Origin: Cytophagales bacterium
GTDB taxonomy: Bacteria; Bacteroidota; Bacteroidia; Cytophagales; Spirosomataceae
Direction: 5' to 3'
NCBI GenBank assembly: GCA_013298025.1
Contig: JAAFJE010000019.1
Span: 20,798-84,797, forward strand
DNA length: 64,000 nt
This document shows positions 54,729-63,326 of the stretch, piece after piece. The notes beneath the pieces are model-generated. The model made no database searches. It was not told where the DNA came from and saw nothing but the letters and a program-made list of their open reading frames with translations. Numbering within the stretch: the first letter of the stretch is position 1; every line of letters starts with the position of its first letter. Both the position numbers and the translations under genes were made by a program.

Positions 54729-56750
54729 ATGAAACAAGTCTGTGTTTGTGTAGTTTGTTGTTTAATGTGTTTGACAACATGGGCCCAAAAAACTTTTTGG
54801 GCTTCTAAAATCGTGGCTTTTTCAAGCGAATATGCCGACACCAAAACTACCAAAGAATATAGGGCTGTTCAGGTGTTAGGAAAACCCAATAAACTGCCTC
54901 AAATTGGCTATAGTGCCTGTGCATGGCAACCTTTAACGCAAGACAACTCTTTGCAAGAAGAATATGTTATCGTGAGTTTCGATACGCTCATGCCTATCAG
55001 ACAAATTGCGATAGCCGAGAATTTTGGACAGGGCTGTATCACCCGCATCGACGCTTTCGACGAGCGTTTTCAGATTAAACCCATCTGGAGCAACAACGCT
55101 TCGCCTAGTGGAGAAACAGGGAAAATGCTCAATATCATCCTCAATCAAGTGACCAGTTTCAAGGTAAAAAGCATTCGGGTATCGCTCAATACTGCCAAAG
55201 TAAAAGGCTGGAACCAAATAGATGCCATTGGTATTTCGCAATCGAGTATTCCGATTACGGCTACCATTAATTTAGCCAAAAATTTACCTACGAAAATCGT
55301 AAAAGAAAACCTCGGAAAAGGAGTCAATTCGGAATACAAAGAAATAGCCCCCGTGATTTCACAAGATGGAAAAACCCTGTATTTCACCCGTTGGCTACAT
55401 CCTAGAAACTTGGGCGAGCTAAAAAATCAAGATATTTGGTATGCCGAACTACAAGCTAATGGCACGTGGGGACAAGCCAAGCAATTTCCGCAGCCTATCA
55501 ACAACGATTTGCATAATGCGGTATGTGGCATTTCTTTAGATGGTAAAAAAATCTTGTTGAGTAATATCTATTTGCAAGATGGAAGCATGACCAAGGGCGT
55601 TTCGCTTGCCCAACGCATCACCAACGAAGCCTGGACGTTTCCGATGCCACTCAACATCAAAAACTTCGACAACCTTTCTGAATATTCTGAATATTCGTTA
55701 TCGCCTAATAGCAAAATCCTGATTCTAACAGCTTTACTAAAAAACACCGAAGGTAATAAAGATATTTACGTATCATTTCTGCAAGACAACAACTCGTGGT
55801 CTGAACCCATCAACTTGGGTAGCAAAGTCAATACAGCCGAAGATGAATCGACCCCGTTTTTGGCAGCAGATACCAAAACCCTGTACTTTTCATCGAAAGG
55901 ATGGTCGGGCTATGGCAACAATGACATTTTTGTCACCCGACGTTTAGACGACACTTGGCAACGGTGGTCGGAACCCGAAAACCTTGGCCCGCTTATCAAT
56001 ACGCCTGCTTGGGATGGCTATTTTTCTCTTTCGGCCAATGGCGATTATGGCTACATTTGTTCGGAAGAAAACTCGCTCGGACAAGAAGATATTTTCAGGT
56101 TTACCTTACCGCAGTCTATCAAACCCGAAGCCGTTATTCAACTTACAGGTGGCGTATTTAGTGCCACCGACAAGCAGCCTTTGCAAGCACAAATCAAAAT
56201 ACAAGCCGAGAGCGAAAACGATACCGTGTGCTTTACCTACGACCCTAGCGAAGGCAACTACAAAGTAATGCTTTCTACGAAGAAAAAATACACCGTTTCG
56301 GCCAGCAAAAAAGGTTATCTTACTTCCGTAGAAACCCTCGATTTTACGACCGACGAGGCTTATAAAGAAGTGAAAAAAGATATTTTTATCTTTCCGATGA
56401 AAGCCGGCGAACGTACTATTTTGAAAAGTATTTTGTTTGACCAAAGTAAATTCGATTTATTACCCGAATCGTACAATGAACTCAACGCCCTTGTAGCCGT
56501 CATGCGTGAAAACCAAGGTTTAGAAATCATGCTCGAAGGACATACCGACAACCAAGGCGATTGGAATGCCAATTTGCAACTGTCGCAGCAACGGGTACAA
56601 GCAGTAAGAAAATATTTGGTAGCACATGGTATTGCAGAAAGACGCATTCAAATACAAGGCTATGGCCCTTCTCGCCCGATTGCAAGCAACAATTCGGAAG
56701 ACAAACGAAAACTCAACCGCCGAGTAGAAGTATTGGTAGTAAAAGAATAA
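54729..56750 (+). CDS. OmpA-family protein with discoidin-like and PD40 propeller domains, paralogue 1
   Basis: A 673-residue exported protein (signal ending TTWAQ). N-terminal domain (about 20-180) looks like a discoidin/galactose-binding sandwich; then WD40-like PD40 blades (about 200-465, e.g. SQDGKTLYFTRW and LAADTKTLYFSSKGWSGYGN), a carboxypeptidase-like regulatory domain (about 475-560), and a C-terminal OmpA domain (about 565-673, LEGHTDNQGDWNANLQLSQQ) that binds peptidoglycan. Anchored to the cell wall, it probably organises an envelope complex; PorE of the type IX secretion system shares the propeller/CarboxypepD/OmpA layout (comparison from family knowledge). Confidence 0.85.
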   Translation: MKQVCVCVVCCLMCLTTWAQKTFWASKIVAFSSEYADTKTTKEYRAVQVLGKPNKLPQIGYSACAWQPLTQDNSLQEEYVIVSFDTLMPIRQIAIAENFGQGCITRIDAFDERFQIKPIWSNNASPSGETGKMLNIILNQVTSFKVKSIRVSLNTAKVKGWNQIDAIGISQSSIPITATINLAKNLPTKIVKENLGKGVNSEYKEIAPVISQDGKTLYFTRWLHPRNLGELKNQDIWYAELQANGTWGQAKQFPQPINNDLHNAVCGISLDGKKILLSNIYLQDGSMTKGVSLAQRITNEAWTFPMPLNIKNFDNLSEYSEYSLSPNSKILILTALLKNTEGNKDIYVSFLQDNNSWSEPINLGSKVNTAEDESTPFLAADTKTLYFSSKGWSGYGNNDIFVTRRLDDTWQRWSEPENLGPLINTPAWDGYFSLSANGDYGYICSEENSLGQEDIFRFTLPQSIKPEAVIQLTGGVFSATDKQPLQAQIKIQAESENDTVCFTYDPSEGNYKVMLSTKKKYTVSASKKGYLTSVETLDFTTDEAYKEVKKDIFIFPMKAGERTILKSILFDQSKFDLLPESYNELNALVAVMRENQGLEIMLEGHTDNQGDWNANLQLSQQRVQAVRKYLVAHGIAERRIQIQGYGPSRPIASNNSEDKRKLNRRVEVLVVKE

Positions 56751-56773
56751 ATTACACGAAAAATCCTTGGTAT

Positions 56774-56781
56774 TATTTTTG
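56774..56781 (+). promoter_or_regulatory. -7 box upstream of OmpA/PD40 paralogue 2
   Basis: TATTTTTG matches TAnnTTTG, 38 bases before the ATG at 56820. No convincing -33 box at the right distance; readthrough from paralogue 1 is equally possible. Confidence 0.4.
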
Positions 56782-56819
56782 TAATATATTACTTGTTTTG
56801 GTCAAATCCACCCTATTAT

Positions 56820-58814
56820 ATGATATTTTCAAAGAGCATTTTTCGCAAGATGTTGGGCTACTTAGTGGTGTTTATGTGGTACATTGGCAACAAGGCACAA
56901 GCACAGAACATCCAGTGGATGAGCGGAGTAGCAGCCTATTCTTCCGAAAAAATCTTACCCCAAGCGGGTCATCGAGATTATAAAACCCAACCGGCTATCA
57001 CCTCTTCGCCCAACAACGGGGCTTTCTTAGAGGTGATTTTCGATAACCCTATGCCTATCAAACAATTAGTTTTCAAAAAAGGTATCGAAGAAGAAGGCAT
57101 CAGACAAATTGTGGTGACAGATAACCGCCAAGTCAATCATACCCTTTACCAAAAAGACGACAGTTGGGGAAGCTTTTTTCGCTCCCAACATTTTTTGCAT
57201 TATGTCATTCCTTCGCCTACACCTTACATGGTGCAGAAAGTTCGCTTGGTGATGAACCCCAATAGCCTTCATACCCTTTTGCCCAGTCAACCCATTGGGA
57301 TTTCTACTGAAAGCCAAGTGAAAGATGGCGATATTCGTGTGGCAACCGATGCCCCTACAGAAATCATCAGAGAAAATATGGGCAAAGCCATCAATTCTCG
57401 TCACCAAGAATTTGCCCCAGTCATTTCGAGCGATGGCAATACTTTGTATTATACACGCAATTACGTTTCGCTTTTTGGTAAAGGCAAAGACCAAGATATA
57501 TGGTTTAGTACCAAAGATGCCGAGGGCAATTGGACCAAAGCCCAAAGCTTAGGCATTCCGCTCAACAACGAAGACGACAACGCTGTGTTTGCTATTTCTG
57601 CCGACGGAAGAGAGGTTTTGCTCCTCAATACCTATTTGAAAAATGGTAAAATGAGTGCTGGCATTTCTCGCTCTTATCGCAAAGGCAACGAATGGTCGTT
57701 TCCAGAAGATGTAAAAATAGATAATTTTTATAACTATAATCCTTATGCCGATTTCACGCTGTCGAGCGATGGCAACGTCATGGTGATGTCTATTCAACGC
57801 AATTTTACCCAAGGCAAAAGAGATTTATATGTATCTTTTAGAAAAAGTACGAACGAATGGACAGAGCCTCGCAACATGGGGACTGTCATCAATACCTCCG
57901 AACACGAAGTAACGCCCTTTATTGCTGCCGATGGCAAAACCCTGTATTTTTCTACAAGGGGCTTTCCGGGCTATGGCGACAACGATATATTTAAAACCCA
58001 ACGCCTCGACGACACTTGGCTTACGTGGTCGGAACCCGAAAACCTTGGTAAGGCCATCAATACCCCCAACTGGGACGGCTTTTTTACCTTACCAGCCAAA
58101 GGCGATTATGCTTATATGTGTACCTATAACACGGCGGCCGAAAAAGAAGACATTTACCGACTGCTGTTGCCACAAGCAGCACGCCCCGAACCCGTATATG
58201 TATGGAAAGGCGACGTACTGAGTACTACCGACCAAAAAGCTATTAGTTGTGAAATTCAGGTATTTAGCCTAAACAATACTTCCAAAAATATCCTTGCCAA
58301 CTACGACCCCATGCAAGGCAAATTTCAGTTGATTTTACCCCTGCAACAAGCCTATCAGGTTGTTCCTAGAAAAAAAGGATATTTGGCCATTAGCGAATGG
58401 CTCGATTTACGCCAAGAAAACACCTACCGAGAAGAGCGTAAAAACCTCTATATGATGCCTTTAGAAGCGGGCAACAAAGCCGTACTGAACAGTCTTTCGT
58501 TTGCCCAAGGCTCATCGGTATTGTCGCTAGAAGCCATGCAAGACCTCCAACGCATTGCCCAAGCGATGAAGGAAATTCCGAGCCTTGAAGTGCTTTTTGA
58601 AGGACATACCGACAACCAAGGTGATTTTTATCTCAACCTACAACTATCGGAAGAGCGGGTAAAACAAGTGAAAAATTACCTCATCAAACAAGGCATTGCC
58701 GAACATCGCATCCAAACCAAAGGTTGGGGGCCAGCCCGACCCATCGCCAGTAACGCTACCGAAGAAAAACGAAAACTCAACCGAAGAGTGGAATTTACTG
58801 TAACGAAAAAATAG
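56820..58814 (+). CDS. OmpA-family protein with discoidin-like and PD40 propeller domains, paralogue 2
   Basis: A 664-residue exported protein with the same domain order as the preceding gene and matching blocks (SSDGNTLYYTRNYVSLFGKG; IAADGKTLYFSTRGFPGYGD; FEGHTDNQGDFYLNLQLSEE; then KRKLNRRVEFTV). It is a tandem duplication with considerable divergence. The ATG at 56820 is preferred over an upstream TTG at 56793. The signal peptide ends NKAQAQ. The start lies 69 bases after the stop of paralogue 1. Confidence 0.85.
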   Translation: MIFSKSIFRKMLGYLVVFMWYIGNKAQAQNIQWMSGVAAYSSEKILPQAGHRDYKTQPAITSSPNNGAFLEVIFDNPMPIKQLVFKKGIEEEGIRQIVVTDNRQVNHTLYQKDDSWGSFFRSQHFLHYVIPSPTPYMVQKVRLVMNPNSLHTLLPSQPIGISTESQVKDGDIRVATDAPTEIIRENMGKAINSRHQEFAPVISSDGNTLYYTRNYVSLFGKGKDQDIWFSTKDAEGNWTKAQSLGIPLNNEDDNAVFAISADGREVLLLNTYLKNGKMSAGISRSYRKGNEWSFPEDVKIDNFYNYNPYADFTLSSDGNVMVMSIQRNFTQGKRDLYVSFRKSTNEWTEPRNMGTVINTSEHEVTPFIAADGKTLYFSTRGFPGYGDNDIFKTQRLDDTWLTWSEPENLGKAINTPNWDGFFTLPAKGDYAYMCTYNTAAEKEDIYRLLLPQAARPEPVYVWKGDVLSTTDQKAISCEIQVFSLNNTSKNILANYDPMQGKFQLILPLQQAYQVVPRKKGYLAISEWLDLRQENTYREERKNLYMMPLEAGNKAVLNSLSFAQGSSVLSLEAMQDLQRIAQAMKEIPSLEVLFEGHTDNQGDFYLNLQLSEERVKQVKNYLIKQGIAEHRIQTKGWGPARPIASNATEEKRKLNRRVEFTVTKK

Positions 58815-58913
58815 ATTTTAGTAAAATCATCTTATTTTTGTAAAAATCCTAAGCTTATTGAAAGCTTACACCACTAAGGTTATCGCTTACTTATGTTATT
58901 TTATTGATTCGGT

Positions 58914-61565
58914 ATGAAAAAAATAGGACTTCTTATATTATTGGTGCTCCTTGGCATAGGAGGATTCTTTTATTACAAAAAATCATCTTCTGCCAATTAT
59001 GTCATCACCGAATTAGTACCCAATAATACCTTGGTATTGATTGAAACAAGTCACTGGATAGATTTCAAACAAGCGGTAAAAGGCCTGCCTGTACCGCTGC
59101 TTCAACAACTCCCCGAACAAGCCCATTTACTAACCGATATTGGCTTTACAAACGAAGAAGTCAATAAATTATTCGAGCAAAAACTGATTTATTTGGCAGT
59201 ATTACCACAAAGCAAAGAAGCCTTGTCGTTGGTGAATTATTTGCCTCTTAATAGTGATGACGAAGCTTTTTTAGAAAAATTTTTATCTATCGGTAAAAAT
59301 GCCGAACAATACCGAAAAATCACCCACACAACCCAAGGGCAAAAAATCCACGAAATTTACAACCACGAAACCCAACTATTGGTAGCCTATACCATTTTCA
59401 ACGATATTCTGGTTTTTAGTCAATCGACACTCAGTTTAGAAGAAATTTTACTCCATAAAAATCACTCGTGGGTCAGTTCGCTGAGTTTAGCAAGCCCTGT
59501 CCTAAACGAGCGTCCCAATGTGTGCATCAGCCATGTCAATCCCCTTGCCTTTGAACGCTACGGCAAGCAGTTGGTACAAAAACACACCGCTATGCCGTAT
59601 TTAGGACAAGTGCTGCAAGGCTCTTGGCAATGGAATAGCCAACAACTGAAACAAAGCCAAATCTTGAGCAAATCGACAAGTCCAACCAACTTATTCAAGC
59701 AACAAGATAAGGCATTCGACATGGCACAAGTAGTACCCAACAATACAGCTTTGTTGCTTTATGTGCCAATAGATAACGCTTCGGCTTTGCAAGAAACCGT
59801 TCAGCAACAAATCAAAGGAAATGAATTTTTACGAAAATTAGCAGAAAAAGCCCAAGACGAATTTGATTTAGACCTCGAAGATTTTACCAAACGTATCAAT
59901 GGCGACCTGCTATTGCTCAATACCGAAACGGGCTATGCAGATAAAAATAACAAAATTTTACTGATTAAAAATAGTAGCCTTGCCAACGAACTCAAACAAT
60001 ACGCCTCAGACGTAGCCGACAAAAATGATACCTCGGTCATGACCCTGCAATTTGGGGGCTATACCCTCTTTTCTTTGGGTATCAGAGAGTTTCCAGCCCT
60101 TACGCTAGGGCCACTTTTTTACGGTTTTAGCGAATGTTATTTTACTACCTACAAAGATTACTTGGTCATTGCCAGCAATTTTTCATGCTTACAAGATTAT
60201 CTACAAAGCCTTAGCCAAACCGAAGTGTGGATTAACAGCCAGAAACACCAACAACTCTTAACGCACTGTAAACCAGCCGCCTTGACCTTCATTCTCGACC
60301 ATAGCAAAAGCTTCCAAAGCTTAAATAGCATCATTGCCAGCACCCTCCAAGAAGCCGTAGCCTCAAACGAAGAAAACCTAGGCAACATCGCTTATACTAT
60401 TGTGCAGCAACGAGCAGAAGAAAATACCTGGCTAACCCTCCTCAACAAAGGCGAACGCAACACCAGTACAGGCAGTGCTGGCTCGCTCGTGAAGTTATCG
60501 AGCAAAGCACAAAATATTGGTTTTAAACCCTTTAGCGTCATTAATCCTTGGAGTAAAAAGCAAGAATTGTTGATTCAAGACCAAGGAAATCAATTGCATT
60601 TACTGGTCGATGGCAAAGATGTATGGAAATATAAGCTCGACAGCAAGCTCTTAGATTCGCCTAAATTTATGAAAACCAAGGGCGACCACGACCAGATTTT
60701 GCTCCTCGCCACGGCAAACAAATTGTATAAACTTACCCGAAAAGACAAAGAAAAAGGCTTTGCGGTGATTAGCAGTGAATACGTAGAAGGACTTACGGCA
60801 AAAGGCATTGCCTTGTTTGAAAAAAGTGCTTCGAGTAGCGACTTTTCCCTTTTAAATGCCAACGGAGAATTTTTTCATTTCAAAAAAAGTAACTTAGAAC
60901 TACTCGAACAAGATCACGTAACCGAAGACACAGGTACGCTTTTTCTGCCCATTCCAACCCTGCTCATCAAAGGCAATATTTATGCCTTGTGCGTGGACGA
61001 CAACGGCATCGCCCAATTGATTGATGCCGACGGCAAAATGGCCGATGGCTTTCCTGTTTATACGTCTATTACCGACTCAAACCCTATCATCGAAGTAAAC
61101 GAGGGTAAAGTAAGCATTGTCATCGTAGGCACAAGAGGCGAACTCACACGCTTCAATACCACTGGTGCGATTACGCAAACCAACCAATTTTTCAGACCCG
61201 ACAATGCGTACAAGTTCCAAGCCGTTCACTCCGACAAGCTCAACGATTGGGTCGTTATCAGAAGCGACAACAAAACCATTACGATACTCGATGCCAACGA
61301 CAAAGAGCTATTTACGGTAAAAGACCTTCCTTTTGGCAAAAAAACCTACTATTACTATAACCTAGGTTTAGGGAAGAAGTTTTATGCCATTGCCAACGGC
61401 AACGCCTATTATCTTTACAACGAGCAAGGGCAAGCCCTCAACAAACGTCCTTTTGTATCTATCAGCCAGCCCAACATTACGTATGCCGAGTCGTACAATA
61501 AGCTCATTATCGAAACGCATACCTCGTATAGCTATGAAACATGGGGGATTAAATTGGGACAATAA
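58914..61565 (+). CDS. Large membrane-anchored protein of unknown function
   Basis: An 883-residue protein with an N-terminal transmembrane helix (about residues 3-21) and no lipobox or cleavable signal, so most of it is likely periplasmic. Residues 30-500 are mixed alpha/beta; two segments with VPNNTLVLIE and VPNNTALLLYVP repeat at about 35 and 279 and may be a duplicated module like DUF3352. Residues about 540-883 look like a beta-propeller. No enzyme motif was recognised. It follows the OmpA paralogues on the same strand, so it may belong to the same envelope system (inference). Confidence 0.6.
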   Translation: MKKIGLLILLVLLGIGGFFYYKKSSSANYVITELVPNNTLVLIETSHWIDFKQAVKGLPVPLLQQLPEQAHLLTDIGFTNEEVNKLFEQKLIYLAVLPQSKEALSLVNYLPLNSDDEAFLEKFLSIGKNAEQYRKITHTTQGQKIHEIYNHETQLLVAYTIFNDILVFSQSTLSLEEILLHKNHSWVSSLSLASPVLNERPNVCISHVNPLAFERYGKQLVQKHTAMPYLGQVLQGSWQWNSQQLKQSQILSKSTSPTNLFKQQDKAFDMAQVVPNNTALLLYVPIDNASALQETVQQQIKGNEFLRKLAEKAQDEFDLDLEDFTKRINGDLLLLNTETGYADKNNKILLIKNSSLANELKQYASDVADKNDTSVMTLQFGGYTLFSLGIREFPALTLGPLFYGFSECYFTTYKDYLVIASNFSCLQDYLQSLSQTEVWINSQKHQQLLTHCKPAALTFILDHSKSFQSLNSIIASTLQEAVASNEENLGNIAYTIVQQRAEENTWLTLLNKGERNTSTGSAGSLVKLSSKAQNIGFKPFSVINPWSKKQELLIQDQGNQLHLLVDGKDVWKYKLDSKLLDSPKFMKTKGDHDQILLLATANKLYKLTRKDKEKGFAVISSEYVEGLTAKGIALFEKSASSSDFSLLNANGEFFHFKKSNLELLEQDHVTEDTGTLFLPIPTLLIKGNIYALCVDDNGIAQLIDADGKMADGFPVYTSITDSNPIIEVNEGKVSIVIVGTRGELTRFNTTGAITQTNQFFRPDNAYKFQAVHSDKLNDWVVIRSDNKTITILDANDKELFTVKDLPFGKKTYYYYNLGLGKKFYAIANGNAYYLYNEQGQALNKRPFVSISQPNITYAESYNKLIIETHTSYSYETWGIKLGQ

Positions 61566-61569
61566 AAAA

Positions 61570-61588
61570 GGCTGTAGCAACTACAGCC
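61570..61588 (-). terminator. Terminator after the AhpD-like gene
   Basis: Stem GGCTGTAG / CTACAGCC with the 3-nt loop CAA (TTG on the minus strand). On the minus strand it is followed by six Ts, 25 bases past the AhpD-like stop. On the plus strand no T run follows, so it mainly serves the minus strand. Confidence 0.8.
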
Positions 61589-61612
61589 CTATCAAAAACA
61601 ATACAGCATTTT

Positions 61613-62197
61613 TTACAACAGTACAATAAAGCTCTTGAAAACAGCCCCCAAACGTACTGCGTCAAATATACGTTGTTCGCTCGCACCGTGGCTTTTTACA
61701 GAAGCTTCGTGCGATGTTACGCACATTTCGCAACCATTGATAGCCGAAATAACCAAACTCAACAACTCGAAAAACTCTTTCCCCAACACAGGATTCATCA
61801 TAATAGACATCCGAATCCCAGCAGGCATATTGTTGTAGGTTTCTTTGTCCATAAAGTGACGGAAACGGTAAAATACGTTGTTGGCATTCATCAACGATAC
61901 GCAACCAGCCACTTCTAATAATTCTTTTTCTGTTACACCTTTGGCTTTGGCTAATCCTTCAAGGGCTTCTATCAAGGCACTTGATTTCTCGTTGATAGCC
62001 ACACCTAATGCCAACAAAGTGGCATCTTTTTCTGACAACGTTTGTGCTTTCAACACACTCGAAACATTCAGTTTCAAATCTTTGATATAACGGTGGTCTG
62101 CTGCATTGAAGCGATCAAGCAAGACAGAAGCAAGTTCGGCAGGAAGATTTACTTCTGCAAACAAATTCTTTTTAGTTTCGCTAACTGTACCAAACAT
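61613..62197 (-). CDS. AhpD-like carboxymuconolactone-decarboxylase-family protein
   Basis: A 194-residue protein with the AhpD-type catalytic motif near the C-terminus: NGCEMCVTSHE with Cys156, Cys159 and His163, the proton-relay arrangement of alkylhydroperoxidases. In Mycobacterium AhpD reduces AhpC through a lipoyl carrier. The companion ahpC is the next gene upstream, which supports an AhpC/AhpD pair here; no ahpF is in the window. Confidence 0.9.
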   Translation of the reverse strand: MFGTVSETKKNLFAEVNLPAELASVLLDRFNAADHRYIKDLKLNVSSVLKAQTLSEKDATLLALGVAINEKSSALIEALEGLAKAKGVTEKELLEVAGCVSLMNANNVFYRFRHFMDKETYNNMPAGIRMSIMMNPVLGKEFFELLSLVISAINGCEMCVTSHEASVKSHGASEQRIFDAVRLGAVFKSFIVLL

Positions 62198-62518
62198 GAT
62201 GGAAAATATTTATAGCTTAAAACTATACAAATAAGTTAAATTAGTGAGTTAGTGAGTTAGTGAGTTAGTGAATTAAATTTCCAATTAAAAACTGTAAGTT
62301 TTTGAAAATCAAAACATTAATCCATAATTAACAATTAGTATTGTATGAAGTGGCAACTGCAAGAGTTGCTGCTACAACAAAAAATACTAATAATAAGAAC
62401 GCTTTTGAACAAAATAATATCCTTCGTACAGCCCTAATTCACAATGCTACCTTGTTACTCAACAAATCTTTTTTGTATAATTTTAAAACGCTTTATTTTG
62501 TATAAAAAGAAGAGAAAG
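62198..62518. repeat. Dispersed intergenic repeat element with nested hairpin, copy B
   Basis: Three TTAGTGAG units and a TTAGTGAA (62241-62272) open the element. Further on it has GGCAACT-GCAAG-AGTTGC (62352-62369), the inverted form of the hairpin in copy A. It then matches copy A in AATAAGAACGCTTTTGAAC, CCTTCGTACA and AACGCTTTA. It lies between the AhpD-like gene and the ahpC terminator. No gene is visible. Confidence 0.7.
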
Positions 62519-62549
62519 CCCAAGCCAAGCCATAAATACTTGGCTTAGG
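62519..62549 (-). terminator. Terminator after ahpC
   Basis: Stem AAGCCAAG (62522-62529) / CTTGGCTT (62539-62546), 9-nt loop, followed on the minus strand by a pyrimidine-rich TCTTCTTTTT stretch. Confidence 0.6.
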
Positions 62550-62563
62550 TATATAAAGAAAGA

Positions 62564-63118
62564 CTATACCGAAAGTGTTTCTTCGCCTTTTTTCCAGTTG
62601 CAAGGGCAAAGCTCGTCTGTTTGAAGAGCATCCAATACACGAAGAACTTCGTCAACATTACGACCTACCGACAAATCGTTGGCACAAACCCAACGGATAA
62701 TACCTTGTGGGTCAACGATGTACGTTACACGGTAAGCGATTTTTTCGTTTGCTTCCAAAATACCCAATTCATCAGCCAATGACTTAGAAGTATCGGCCAA
62801 CATCGGGAATTTCAAGCCACGCAAATCATCGTGGTTGTTTCTCCAAGCCAAGTGTACAAACTCAGAATCAGTAGAAGCACCAATCAATACAGCGTCACGG
62901 TCGCTGAAATCTTCAACTTTAGCGTTGAACGCAGCAATTTCTGTAGGACATACAAAAGTAAAATCTTTTGGCCACCAGAACATTACCATCCATTTACCTG
63001 CATTTTTGTGGTCTTCAGAAGTGATGTCGTAAAATTCTTTACCTTTTTCAATTGAAACTACTGATGCTTTTTTGAACGCTGGGAATTCTGCACCCAAGCC
63101 TAACATACGATTTGCCAT
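62564..63118 (-). CDS. ahpC: Peroxiredoxin AhpC
   Basis: A two-Cys peroxiredoxin that reduces hydrogen peroxide and alkyl hydroperoxides. The 184-residue product has the peroxidatic Cys57 in FTFVCPTE and C-terminal Cys171 and Cys173 in DELCPCNW, like the three-Cys form of Mycobacterium AhpC rather than the Salmonella AhpF-coupled form. It is divergent from oxyR with a 208-bp intergenic region containing a palindrome. Confidence 0.96.
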   Translation of the reverse strand: MANRMLGLGAEFPAFKKASVVSIEKGKEFYDITSEDHKNAGKWMVMFWWPKDFTFVCPTEIAAFNAKVEDFSDRDAVLIGASTDSEFVHLAWRNNHDDLRGLKFPMLADTSKSLADELGILEANEKIAYRVTYIVDPQGIIRWVCANDLSVGRNVDEVLRVLDALQTDELCPCNWKKGEETLSV

Positions 63119-63235
63119 TTTTTTGTAAATTTATGATTGAAATTTATTTTTTGCTTTTATTAAAATTGTACAATTTCAATATATTTTTTAACTATAAAAA
63201 CAGGGTTTAGCCTTAGAAAAATCTTATATTGCTAT

Positions 63236-63252
63236 TGACCTGACAAAGGTCA
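63236..63252. promoter_or_regulatory. Palindrome in the ahpC-oxyR intergenic region
   Basis: TGACCT-GACAA-AGGTCA is a perfect 6-bp inverted repeat with a 5-bp spacer. On the minus strand it includes GACCTTTG, one base off the TAnnTTTG -7 box for ahpC. It is a candidate operator for the divergent pair. It does not match the E. coli OxyR ATAG/CTAT pattern, so the binding protein is uncertain. Confidence 0.55.
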
Positions 63253-63286
63253 TGACAAAAGTTTCTTCAAGCAAATCAATATTATT

Positions 63287-63294
63287 TATATTTG
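63287..63294 (+). promoter_or_regulatory. -7 box of oxyR
   Basis: TATATTTG matches TAnnTTTG, 32 bases before the oxyR ATG. The region is A+T-rich, which lowers the weight of the match. Confidence 0.45.
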
Positions 63295-63326
63295 TATAGA
63301 AAAACTTTATAGCCCAACTTAACCCG

